DNA from: Streptomyces lincolnensis
GTDB lineage: Bacteria; Actinomycetota; Actinomycetes; Streptomycetales; Streptomycetaceae
Direction of reading: 5' to 3'
NCBI RefSeq assembly: GCF_001685355.1
Contig: NZ_CP016438.1
Location: forward strand, 7,378,001 to 7,442,000
Length of the DNA stretch: 64,000 nucleotides
Shown: in pieces, positions 42,257 to 50,092 of the stretch
Numbering within the stretch: position 1 is the first letter of the stretch
Layout of the letters: the number at the start of each line of letters is the position of its first letter
Notes under the pieces: model-generated
The model's input: the letters and a program-made list of their open reading frames with translations, nothing else
What the model was told of the DNA's origin: nothing
The model's database searches: none
Program-made: the position numbers and the translations under genes

Positions 42257-44461
42257 TTGAACACCACCCCCACACCGGACGACCGTGTCTCCATCCCCGC
42301 AGGGCGGCTGCCGTCGAGCCCGCTCTCGCTGGCCCTCGCCGACAGACCGACCTCCCCAAAGGCACCGGCTGAACCCACCGCGCCGGCTGAAACCGTCGCC
42401 CCGGCCGTACCCGTCGCACCGACCGCATCCACCGCCCCGGCCATCGCGTCAGCCGGGTCAGCTGTGCGTCGGCCCGGGGAGCCTTCGCCCGAGGACGCCG
42501 AGGCACAGATGGGCGCTCCCGGGCGAGAAGCGAGCCCCGAGAAGCGCGAGACCACCCCGGCCCAGCGCGGCGCCGCACAGGACGAGTCGCTGCTCGGCGC
42601 TTCCGGTGACCTCCTGGACCACGCCGACCCGCACCTCGCAGCCGAAGCCTCAGCTGTCGAGAACCTGCTGCGCTGCTGGGTGCGCGAAGCCGGTCTCCCC
42701 GCCCCGGACGACGGCGTCCTCCGTATCCCCCTCCCGTCGAGCGGCACCGCTCTGCTCGCCCCCGTCCACTACTGGTCCCCGACCGGGTGGCACCGCTTCG
42801 GCCTGCCCCACCTCGCCGACGCCCCACCGCAATCCCCGCCGGCCGATGCCGTCACGGTCGCCGCACTACTGACCAGGGAGGGGTTCGGCGAGATCTACAC
42901 CACTTGTGGGCAAGACCCGGCCTCCCAAGGGCAAGGACCTGCCGTCCGCGAGCAGGCCCCGGGCTCCGCTCCCGCACCTTCAGCGACCTCACCCGCCGAC
43001 CTCGTCGTGCGCGTTGCCGATTCCGTCCGTCGAACCGCGACCTTCATCAGCGAGCGTCGGAAGCATCCCGCCGACGTGCCCGACCTCTTCCTCGCCGCCG
43101 AACAGGCACTCGTGCTCGGACACCCACTGCACCCGACTCCGAAGAGCCGCGAGGGTCTCTCTGAGGCCGAAGCCCCCCGCTACTCACCCGAGTTGCGCGG
43201 CTCGTTTCCCCTGCACTGGTTGGCGGTTGCTCCCTCCGTCCTCGCCACCGACTCGGCCTGGACCGAACGCGGTCGTTCCGTTCCCGCGGCCCAGCTCACC
43301 GCTCGGCTCGCCGGTGCCGGGCTGTCGTTGCCCGACGGCCACGCGGCCCTGCCTCTGCACCCATGGCAGCTCCGCGAGGTCCGACACCGCCCCGAGACAG
43401 CGGCTCTGTTCGACGTAGGTCTGCTCCGAGACCTCGGCGCCCACGGCTCCCCGTGGCACCCCACCTCCTCCGTACGCACTGTCCACGCTTCCGACGCCCC
43501 GGCCATGCTCAAGTTGTCTCTGGGCTTGCGCGTCACCAACTCCCGTCGTGAGAACCTCCGCAAAGAACTCCACCGCGGTGTCGAGGTCCACCGTCTTCTG
43601 CGCAGCGGCCTGTTCAACCAGTGGCAGGCGACGCATCCCGGATTCGACATCGTCCGCGACCCGGCCTGGCTCGCCGTCGACGGGCCGGACGGCAACCCTG
43701 TGCCCGGGCTCGACGTGATGATCCGGCACAACCCCTTCCGCCCTGCGGACGATGTCACCTGCATCGCCGGACTCGTCTCGCCCCGGCCTCACGTCCCGTC
43801 GGGCTCCGCCGCCGGCGGTCGGGACGCCGACCGACCCGTCATGTGCTCCCGACTGGCAGTCATCGTCAGCCGCCTTGCGGCTCGAACGGACCGCCCCCGA
43901 GGAGCCGTTGCCGTCGAGTGGTTTCTGCGCTACCTCGAACAAGTCGTCCGGCCGGTGCTGTGGCTGGACGCAGAGGCGGGAATCGCCCTGGAGGCGCACC
44001 AGCAGAACACGCTGCTGCTCCTGGACGACCAGGGCTGGCCGGTCGGGGGCCGCTACCGCGACAACCAGGGCTACTACTTCCGTGAGTCCCGGCGCGAGGA
44101 ACTCGACGCGCGTCTGCCCGGTGTTGGCCGCCGCAGCGACACCTTCGTCTCCGACGAGGTCACCGACGAGCGATTCACGTACTACCTCGCGATCAACAAC
44201 GTTCTGGGGCTCATCGGAGCGTTCGGCTCCCAGCGGCTGGCCGACGAACGGCTGCTCCTGGCCGCCTTCCGCCGCTTCCTCGGTGACGTGGCCGCCGGCC
44301 CCGACCGCCTGCGCAGCACGCTGCCCACCCGTCTGCTCGACTCACCCGTCCTGCGCTGCAAGGCCAACCTGCTGACCCGCCTGCACGGTCTCGACGAGTT
44401 GGTCGGTCCGGTGGACACCCAGTCCGTCTACGTCACCATCGCCAACCCCCTGCACACCTGA
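42257..44461 (+). CDS. IucA/IucC-family NIS siderophore synthetase
   Basis: 734 residues (typical 580-620). NIS synthetases adenylate citrate or another carboxylate and condense it with an amine or alcohol. Family motifs: GHPLHPTPKSREGLS (ATP/citrate site), ALPLHPWQLREV, SSVRTVHASDAPAMLKLSLG, LRVTNSRREN, EAHQQNTLLLLDDQGWPVGG with RYRDNQGYYF, the C-terminal FERFTYYLAI-like segment DERFTYYLAINNVLGLIGAF, and KANLLTRLHG. Residues 1-95 are a Pro/Ala/Glu-rich low-complexity extension (PAEPTAPAETVAPAVPVAPT), and about 225-245 is another disordered insert. The start is TTG, with GAGGA 7 nt upstream. It lies downstream of the aminotransferase and upstream of the GNAT gene. Confidence 0.9.
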   Translation: MNTTPTPDDRVSIPAGRLPSSPLSLALADRPTSPKAPAEPTAPAETVAPAVPVAPTASTAPAIASAGSAVRRPGEPSPEDAEAQMGAPGREASPEKRETTPAQRGAAQDESLLGASGDLLDHADPHLAAEASAVENLLRCWVREAGLPAPDDGVLRIPLPSSGTALLAPVHYWSPTGWHRFGLPHLADAPPQSPPADAVTVAALLTREGFGEIYTTCGQDPASQGQGPAVREQAPGSAPAPSATSPADLVVRVADSVRRTATFISERRKHPADVPDLFLAAEQALVLGHPLHPTPKSREGLSEAEAPRYSPELRGSFPLHWLAVAPSVLATDSAWTERGRSVPAAQLTARLAGAGLSLPDGHAALPLHPWQLREVRHRPETAALFDVGLLRDLGAHGSPWHPTSSVRTVHASDAPAMLKLSLGLRVTNSRRENLRKELHRGVEVHRLLRSGLFNQWQATHPGFDIVRDPAWLAVDGPDGNPVPGLDVMIRHNPFRPADDVTCIAGLVSPRPHVPSGSAAGGRDADRPVMCSRLAVIVSRLAARTDRPRGAVAVEWFLRYLEQVVRPVLWLDAEAGIALEAHQQNTLLLLDDQGWPVGGRYRDNQGYYFRESRREELDARLPGVGRRSDTFVSDEVTDERFTYYLAINNVLGLIGAFGSQRLADERLLLAAFRRFLGDVAAGPDRLRSTLPTRLLDSPVLRCKANLLTRLHGLDELVGPVDTQSVYVTIANPLHT

Positions 44462-44612
44462 TCGACTTCCCAGTCCATCGCCCACCTCCTCGTATCCCAC
44501 CAAGCCTCCGTTGCCTGGCACTCGCCGTCATGCCTGACCCATACCTCCGACAGATCTCAACCCCCTTCACATCCGAGGAACATGAACCACCCGTCTCCTG
44601 AGAGGAGCGTTC

Positions 44613-45437
44613 GTGTCCGCCCCCGACGCGAGTGCCGACGCCGGTGCCGCCTCCATCGCCGGTATCGGCCCGGACCCTTCCGGTACGGCTGGGCGAAGCA
44701 CCGACACGGGTTCGCGGACGGGCCGCCAGGCCGACGATGACGGACTCGGCGTCCGAGTCCCGGACCAACGGCGTGTGCTCTCGCCGAGAGAGGAGAGCAA
44801 CACAGGCCCGGCACGGTCTCGACCGGAGGGCACGGCAGCTCCGGCTCCCCTTCAGCCGGCGGCTGACGACCTGCTGGGCGGAGTGGCCGTGTGGGGGCCG
44901 ATCGTCACCCCTGTGGGCATGTTCCGCCTCACCCCCGTCCGTATCGAACGGGACCTCCTGCTCGTCAGCCGCTGGATGAACGACCCAGCCGTCGCGGAGT
45001 TCTGGGAGCTGGCCGGATCCCAGAGCATCACCGAGGAACACCTGCGGGCCCAACTCGCCGGTGACGGAAGCAGCGTGCCGTGCCTCGGCATACTCGACGG
45101 CACTCCCATGAGTTACTGGGAGATCTACCGCGCCGATCTCGATCCGCTGGCCCGCGACTATGCCGCTCGGCCGGACGACATCGGTATCCATATCCTCATC
45201 GGCGGTGCCGCCGACCGCGGGCGCGGGCTTGGCAGCGCTCTGCTGAGAGCCGTAGCCGATCTTCTACTCGACAGGCGGTCCGCCTGTGCCCGCGTCGTCG
45301 CGGAACCTGACCTGCGCAACATCCCCTCCATCGCCGCCTTCCTCAGTGCAGGCTTCCGCTTCTCCGCGGAGATCGACCTGCCTGCCAAGCGGGCCGCCCT
45401 CATGGTCCGAGACCGGTCCCTGCGCCATCTCCTCTAA
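44613..45437 (+). CDS. GNAT acyltransferase of the AlcB/IucB siderophore type
   Basis: 274 residues. The C-terminal 180 form the AlcB/RhbD/IucB-like N-acyltransferase: FRLTPVRIERDLLLVSRWMN, DPAVAEFWELAG, YWEIYRADLDPLARDY, the acyl-CoA loop RGRGLGSALLRAVADLL and VAEPDLRNIPSIAAFLSAGF. The first 90 residues are a low-complexity Asp/Ala/Gly/Arg-rich extension without counterpart in characterised members. In hydroxamate siderophores these enzymes acetylate or succinylate N-hydroxy diamines, but no N-hydroxylase is encoded here, so the acceptor is unclear. GTG start with AGGAG 5 nt upstream; last gene of the cluster. Confidence 0.87.
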   Translation: MSAPDASADAGAASIAGIGPDPSGTAGRSTDTGSRTGRQADDDGLGVRVPDQRRVLSPREESNTGPARSRPEGTAAPAPLQPAADDLLGGVAVWGPIVTPVGMFRLTPVRIERDLLLVSRWMNDPAVAEFWELAGSQSITEEHLRAQLAGDGSSVPCLGILDGTPMSYWEIYRADLDPLARDYAARPDDIGIHILIGGAADRGRGLGSALLRAVADLLLDRRSACARVVAEPDLRNIPSIAAFLSAGFRFSAEIDLPAKRAALMVRDRSLRHLL

Positions 45438-45806
45438 CGCCACGTCGCAGCGCCATCACTTTTGGTACACCGCTCGCGGCGATCAGGTTCCCGCTCCCCT
45501 CGAAGAAACTTCCAGCAGACCCGATTCCTCGCGAGATCAGTTATCCGCAGGCCCCGCCGAAACGGGCCCCGCCGAAAGGCTCAGCCGAGTTGCCCCCCCC
45601 GCCCCCTGACAAGGCCGAGGACCTTCGGCTCCGTCTGGGACCTCGCACCCCGAACTTCGTCCACCGACCTCGCAAACCGACAGAACCACAGTCACGCCAG
45701 ACCGATCCTCACCCGAGGAATCAGAGGAATCATCAGTCTTGATCCAGCCCCTCGCCCCCGCCTTGCTCACCCCGTTGTCAGTGCCTAGCCGTAGGGTGGT
45801 CGCGCT
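45438..45806. other. 369-bp gap before the DinG-like helicase
   Basis: No supported gene. It contains a short direct repeat (CCCCGCCGAAA at two places near 45556-45580) and a run of eight C. TAGGGT (45792-45797) 9 nt before the helicase ATG may be its -10. No convincing -35 or terminator for the siderophore-like cluster was found. Confidence 0.5.
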
Positions 45807-47819
45807 ATGACGAAGCCCTCACTCCCCGAACTCCTGCATGCTGCCGTCACTGCTGTCGGCGGCACGGAGCGTCCAGGCCAGGTGACCATGGCCGAAGCCG
45901 TCGCAGACGCGATCGACGACGGTTCCCACTTGTTGGTACAGGCCGGTACCGGCACCGGAAAGTCGCTGGGCTATCTGGTGCCCGCGCTCGCGCACGGGGA
46001 ACGCGTCGTCGTGGCGACCGCGACGCTCGCCCTCCAGCGCCAGCTGGCGGAACGAGACCTTCCGCGTACGGTCGACGCGCTGCACCCGCTGCTGCGCCGC
46101 CGCCCGGAGTTCGCGATGCTCAAGGGCAGGTCGAACTACCTGTGCCTGCACCGTCTCCACGAAGGCGTCCCGCAGGACGAGGAGGAGGGGCTCTTCGACC
46201 AGTTCGAGGCGGCGGCACCCACCAGCAAGCTGGGCCAGGACCTGCTGCGGCTGCGCGACTGGTCGGACGAGACCGAGACCGGGGACCGCGACAACCTCAC
46301 GCCAGGTGTGTCCGACCGCGCCTGGGCCCAGGTGTCGGTCTCGTCGCGGGAGTGCCTGGGCGCCTCGAAATGCGCGTACGGTGCCGAGTGCTTCGCCGAG
46401 ATGGCGCGTGAGCGCGCCAAGCTCTCCGAGGTCGTCGTCACCAATCACGCCCTGCTCGCGATCGACGCCATCGAGGGAGCTCCCGTCCTCCCGCCGCACG
46501 AGGTGCTGATCGTCGACGAGGCGCACGAGCTGGTCTCCCGGGTCACGGGAGTGGCCACCGGCGAGCTCACCGCCGGCCAGGTCAACCGCGCGGTGCGCCG
46601 TGCCGCGAAGCTGGTCAACGAGAAGGCGGCCGACCAGCTCCAGACGGCCGCCGAGGGCTTCGAGCGGCTGATGGAGCTGGCCCTGCCGGGCCGTCTGGAG
46701 GAGATCCCCGAAGATCTCGGCTATGCCCTGATGGCCCTCCGTGACGCCTGCCGCACCGTGATCTCCGGGATCGGTGCGACCCGCGACAAGTCCGTCCAGG
46801 ACGAGGACGCGGTCCGCAAACAGGCGCTGGCAGCGGTGGAGTCCGTGCACGACGTGGCAGAGCGGATCACGAACGGCTCCGAGTGGGATGTCGTCTGGTA
46901 CGAGCGCCACGACCGCTTCGGCGCCTCACTGCGAGTCGCCCCCATGTCCGTTTCGGGCCTGCTCAGGGAGAAGCTCTTCACGGACCGCTCGGTGGTCCTC
47001 ACGTCCGCGACCCTGAAACTGGGCGGCGACTTCAACGGAGTCGGTGCCTCGCTGGGCCTCGCGCCCGAGGGCACCGAGGGTGAGGACATCCCCCAGTGGA
47101 AGGGCGTCGACGTCGGCTCGCCCTTCGACTATCCGAAGCAGGGCATCCTGTACGTCGCGAAGCACCTGTCGCGTCCCGCGCGGGACGGCGACCGCGCGGA
47201 CATGCTGAACGAACTCACCGAGCTGATCCAGGCGGCGGGCGGGCGGACGCTCGGCCTGTTCTCCTCGATGCGGGCCGCCCAGCTGGCAGCCGAGGAACTG
47301 CGCTCGCGTATCCCCGAGTTCCCGATCCTGCTCCAGGGCGAAGAGACGCTCGGCGAGCTCATCAAGAACTTCGCGGCCGATCCGAAGACCTGCCTTTTCG
47401 GCACGCTGTCCCTCTGGCAGGGCGTGGATGTACCCGGTCCCAGCTGTCAGCTCGTCGTGATGGACAAGATCCCGTTCCCGAGGCCGGACGACCCGCTGAT
47501 GAGCGCCCGCCAAAAGGCGGTCGAGGACGCCGGCGGCAACGGCTTCATGGCCGTCGCCGCCACACACGCGGCACTCCTCATGGCCCAGGGCGCCGGGCGC
47601 CTCGTCAGGGCTTCGGGGGACCGTGGGGTGGTGGCCGTACTGGACCAGCGACTGGCCACGGCGCGCTACGGGAGCTATCTGAAAGCGTCACTGCCCGACT
47701 TCTGGTACACCACGGACCGTAACCAGGTCCGCAAGTCGCTGGCCGCGATCGACGCGCTGGCCCAGCAGGCGGAAGCGGCGCAGGTCGAGGCGCCACAAGA
47801 GGGGCAGGCGGAGGCCTGA
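45807..47819 (+). CDS. DinG/XPD-like ATP-dependent DNA helicase
   Basis: 670 residues, superfamily 2 iron-sulfur helicase. Walker A QAGTGTGKSLGYLVPAL; four presumed Fe-S cysteines, one in NYLCLHRL and three in SRECLGASKCAYGAECF; DEAH box LIVDEAHELVSRV; motif IV-VI region RTLGLFSSMRAAQLAAEELR, GTLSLWQGVDVPGPSCQLVV and AQGAGRLVRASGDRGVVAVL. DinG unwinds damage-related DNA-RNA hybrids and forks with 5'-3' polarity and is SOS-linked in E. coli; here it converges with lexA but no SOS box was seen upstream of it. The C-terminal 30 residues are Gln/Glu/Ala-rich. Confidence 0.92.
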   Translation: MTKPSLPELLHAAVTAVGGTERPGQVTMAEAVADAIDDGSHLLVQAGTGTGKSLGYLVPALAHGERVVVATATLALQRQLAERDLPRTVDALHPLLRRRPEFAMLKGRSNYLCLHRLHEGVPQDEEEGLFDQFEAAAPTSKLGQDLLRLRDWSDETETGDRDNLTPGVSDRAWAQVSVSSRECLGASKCAYGAECFAEMARERAKLSEVVVTNHALLAIDAIEGAPVLPPHEVLIVDEAHELVSRVTGVATGELTAGQVNRAVRRAAKLVNEKAADQLQTAAEGFERLMELALPGRLEEIPEDLGYALMALRDACRTVISGIGATRDKSVQDEDAVRKQALAAVESVHDVAERITNGSEWDVVWYERHDRFGASLRVAPMSVSGLLREKLFTDRSVVLTSATLKLGGDFNGVGASLGLAPEGTEGEDIPQWKGVDVGSPFDYPKQGILYVAKHLSRPARDGDRADMLNELTELIQAAGGRTLGLFSSMRAAQLAAEELRSRIPEFPILLQGEETLGELIKNFAADPKTCLFGTLSLWQGVDVPGPSCQLVVMDKIPFPRPDDPLMSARQKAVEDAGGNGFMAVAATHAALLMAQGAGRLVRASGDRGVVAVLDQRLATARYGSYLKASLPDFWYTTDRNQVRKSLAAIDALAQQAEAAQVEAPQEGQAEA

Positions 47820-47830
47820 CATGCGTGAGC

Positions 47831-47856
47831 GGGCCTGACCGACGCCGGTCAGGCCC
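47831..47856. terminator. Terminator hairpin after the helicase gene
   Basis: Perfect 11-bp stem GGGCCTGACCG / CGGTCAGGCCC with loop ACGC, 11 bases after the helicase stop. Confidence 0.75.
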
Positions 47857-47920
47857 ACCCCACCCACGCGGCGCAAGCCGCCGACGCGCCCAGGACAGCA
47901 CAGCGTCCCGGACAGCACAG

Positions 47921-47952
47921 GGCCCCGGAACCGGCGCAGGGGTTCCGGGGCC
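47921..47952. terminator. Terminator hairpin after lexA
   Basis: Perfect 12-bp stem GGCCCCGGAACC and complement around an 8-nt loop, 52 bases beyond the lexA stop. With the hairpin at 47831 it separates two convergent genes. Confidence 0.7.
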
Positions 47953-48004
47953 CGGTCAGGGGGCGAGCCTCCAAGGTGACCAGGGAGTCTGCCCGCCGCA
48001 GCCG

Positions 48005-48784
48005 TCACACGCGGCGCAGCACAGCCACCACCTTGCCGAGGATGGTCGCGTCGTCGCCCGGAATCGGCTCGTAGGCCGAGTTGTGCGGGAGGAGCCAGAC
48101 GTGGCCGTCCTCGCGCTTGAAGCGCTTGACGGTGGCTTCGCCGTCGAGCATCGCGGCGACGATGTCGCCGTTCTCGGCGACTGGCTGGCGGCGGACGGTG
48201 ACCCAGTCGCCGTCACAGATGGCGGCCTCGATCATGGAGTCGCCGACGACCTTGAGGACGAACAACTCGCCGTCACCGACCAGCTGGCGGGGCAGAGGGA
48301 AGACGTCCTCGACGGATTCCTCCGCGAGGATCGGACCACCGGCGGCGATACGACCGACCAGCGGGACGTACGACGCGGCGGGCTTGCCCGCGGTGTCCGT
48401 GGGCTGGGCCGACGACGCCTGGTCCGAGCCGCGCACCTCGTACGCCCGCGGGCGGTGAGGATCACGGCGCAGGAAGCCCTTGCGCTCCAGTGCCATCAGC
48501 TGGTGGGCCACGGACGAGGTGCTGGACAGGCCGACGGCCTGACCGATCTCCCGCATCGACGGCGGGTAGCCGCGCCTCTGCACTGAGTCCCTGATGACCT
48601 CGATCACCCGGCGTTGCCGGTCTGTGAGTCCGGAGCTGTCGGCCCGGATGCCTGGAGGTCGGCCAGGCAGGGAGCGCTTTTGCCCCTCGGGATTCGTGGC
48701 TTCGTTCATCGCATGCACCGGCTCAAGTCGGCCCTGGGAGCGGTCCTGGGCAGTGATGGTGGCACTGTCTGCGGTGGTGGTCAC
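48005..48784 (-). CDS. lexA: SOS repressor LexA
   Basis: 259 residues. The N-terminal extension of about 50 residues is typical of Streptomyces LexA. The winged helix follows ([40 protein letters not shown]). The S24 latent protease domain has the Ala-Gly cleavage site in [10 protein letters not shown], catalytic Ser in [11 protein letters not shown] and Lys in ATVKRFKRE. RecA filaments trigger self-cleavage. GTG 48784 has AGAGGGG 5 nt upstream; ATG 48709 would give 234 residues, and the open frame to 48853 lacks an RBS and overlaps the operator. A LexA box upstream indicates autoregulation. Confidence 0.95.
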   Translation of the reverse strand: MTTTADSATITAQDRSQGRLEPVHAMNEATNPEGQKRSLPGRPPGIRADSSGLTDRQRRVIEVIRDSVQRRGYPPSMREIGQAVGLSSTSSVAHQLMALERKGFLRRDPHRPRAYEVRGSDQASSAQPTDTAGKPAASYVPLVGRIAAGGPILAEESVEDVFPLPRQLVGDGELFVLKVVGDSMIEAAICDGDWVTVRRQPVAENGDIVAAMLDGEATVKRFKREDGHVWLLPHNSAYEPIPGDDATILGKVVAVLRRV

Positions 48785-48844
48785 GTCGGCCCCTCTCGAT
48801 GGTCTCCCTGCTGGACAACGGTAGTTGCTTTCGAAAGGTTGCGC

Positions 48845-48858
48845 CAAACACACGTTCG
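48845..48858. promoter_or_regulatory. LexA (SOS) box upstream of lexA
   Basis: CAAAC-ACAC-GTTCG matches the Gram-positive/actinobacterial SOS consensus CGAAC-N4-GTTCG with one mismatch, 61-74 bp upstream of the lexA GTG. Confidence 0.75.
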
Positions 48859-49194
48859 AGTGAAAAAACGCGAATCGCCTGACTTGATCATGTGTCCGGG
48901 TGTATGGCTAACGCGGTACCTGGCAGGCAAAAAGGCTCATTGTTGTACTCTTCACCGCCGAGGTGGCGACCTCGTGGGCGCCGCCCCAGTCTGCCATCCG
49001 CCTTCCCGTCAGCCGGGGACCGGTCCCCATCTCTGCGGGAACCCCACGCGGCCTCCGTGCCATGCCCACGGTATCTCCGCATGTGTCGAGGCGATACGGC
49101 TGCGCGTCCCGTGTGTCGCTGCTGCGTACGGGGCGGTGGCACATGCCAAGGCGGGTGCGACACGCGAGTACGGCGTGTATGTATGGGCCAATCC

Positions 49195-49238
49195 CCACAT
49201 GTAGTGGTTGGATTGCAGCAGCGGCCCAGAAGTTGTGG
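49195..49238 (+). promoter_or_regulatory. Pair of NrdR boxes upstream of nrdR-nrdJ
   Basis: CCACATGTAGTGG (49195-49207) and CCAGAAGTTGTGG (49226-49238) are imperfect palindromes. Their centres are exactly 31 bp apart, three helical turns, the arrangement known for NrdR-controlled ribonucleotide reductase operons. They lie 110-150 bp upstream of the nrdR ATG. Confidence 0.7.
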
Positions 49239-49347
49239 TCCCCCGGGTCTTCAGGCCCACGGCGATCGCCTATGCTTGGGGCTGCTTCGTGGGGCCCGAG
49301 TGGCCTCCTGAGGCTATTGAGTCTGCTGCGAGGAGGGTTGGAGATCC

Positions 49348-49926
49348 ATGCACTGCCCCTTCTGCAGGCACCCCGACAGCCGCGTCGTCGACAGTCGTAC
49401 GACCGATGACGGCACGTCGATCCGCAGGCGCCGCCAGTGTCCGGACTGCTCCCGTCGTTTCACGACCGTGGAGACGTGCTCGCTGATGGTGGTCAAGCGG
49501 TCCGGAGTCACCGAGCCTTTCAGTCGTACCAAGGTCATCAATGGTGTGCGCAAGGCATGCCAGGGACGGCCTGTCACCGAGGACGCGCTCGCTCAACTCG
49601 GCCAACGGGTCGAGGAGGCGGTGCGGGCCACCGGGAGCGCCGAGCTGACCACCCACGACGTGGGGCTGGCCATACTCGGCCCGCTTCAGGAGCTCGATCT
49701 CGTCGCTTATCTGCGATTCGCCTCTGTCTACCGGGCGTTCGACTCGCTCGAGGACTTCGAGGCCGCGATCGTGGAACTGAGGGAACAGACGGGACGCCCC
49801 GCCGCGGACGACGACGACCGCGAGGGCGCTGACGACGGCCAAGGAGCTGTCGCGGGGAGCCAAGAAGACGACGGCGGGCCCGGAGGGACTGTTCAGGTCC
49901 CCGAGCCCGCGCGCGCCGCCGACTGA
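49348..49926 (+). CDS. nrdR: Transcriptional repressor NrdR
   Basis: 192 residues. N-terminal zinc ribbon with C3/C6 ([17 protein letters not shown]) and CPDC further on, then the ATP-cone ([40 protein letters not shown]) that senses ATP/dATP. The last 45 residues are an acidic Gly/Asp-rich tail absent from E. coli NrdR. GGAG lies 5 nt before the ATG. NrdR represses ribonucleotide reductase genes when dATP is plentiful; here it is upstream of nrdJ, behind two NrdR boxes, so it controls its own operon. Confidence 0.95.
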   Translation: MHCPFCRHPDSRVVDSRTTDDGTSIRRRRQCPDCSRRFTTVETCSLMVVKRSGVTEPFSRTKVINGVRKACQGRPVTEDALAQLGQRVEEAVRATGSAELTTHDVGLAILGPLQELDLVAYLRFASVYRAFDSLEDFEAAIVELREQTGRPAADDDDREGADDGQGAVAGSQEDDGGPGGTVQVPEPARAAD

Positions 49927-50092
49927 CCGGCGGGCCGGACCGGGGTTTCAGGCCTCGGGGCCGGCCGGGTGGCGGCGAACGAAGACCTGTTGCGGGCAGG
50001 AGCGAGTGGGATGCCCGCAACACCAGACAGAACACCGTGCCACGGGAACATCGGGGCACTTCAGGGCGTTTTAGCCCGTACAGGGAGGCGGC

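Larger units (their letters stand above)
48785..49347. other. 563-bp divergent lexA / nrdR control region
   Basis: It holds a LexA box next to lexA (48845-48858) and two NrdR boxes (49195-49238) before nrdR. The 330 bp between have no supported gene; CAAAAAGGCTCATTGTTGTA at 48928-48947 is unusually A+T-rich. TATGCT at 49272-49277 may be the nrdR -10. Short stem potential around AGCCGGGGACCGG was examined as a cobalamin riboswitch and rejected. Confidence 0.6.

Noticed and set aside
39409..42747. 1112-codon minus-strand frame across the aminotransferase and synthetase
   Set aside because: Also a shadow; the plus-strand genes carry family motifs and proper ribosome-binding sites.
39126..45437. 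DmdR/IdeR iron-box for the siderophore-like cluster
   Set aside because: I looked for a TTAGGTTAGGCTAACCTAA-like site upstream of each gene and saw none, so iron control cannot be claimed from sequence.
48785..48853. Longer LexA starting at 48853
   Set aside because: It lacks a ribosome-binding site and would extend into the LexA box region; GTG 48784 has a good Shine-Dalgarno sequence.
48960..49090. Possible cobalamin riboswitch (AGCCGGGGACCGG resembles a B12-box)
   Set aside because: The order and spacing of the other conserved B12-riboswitch elements are not found on either strand, and the downstream gene is the B12-dependent reductase operon, which would not be expected to be repressed by B12.
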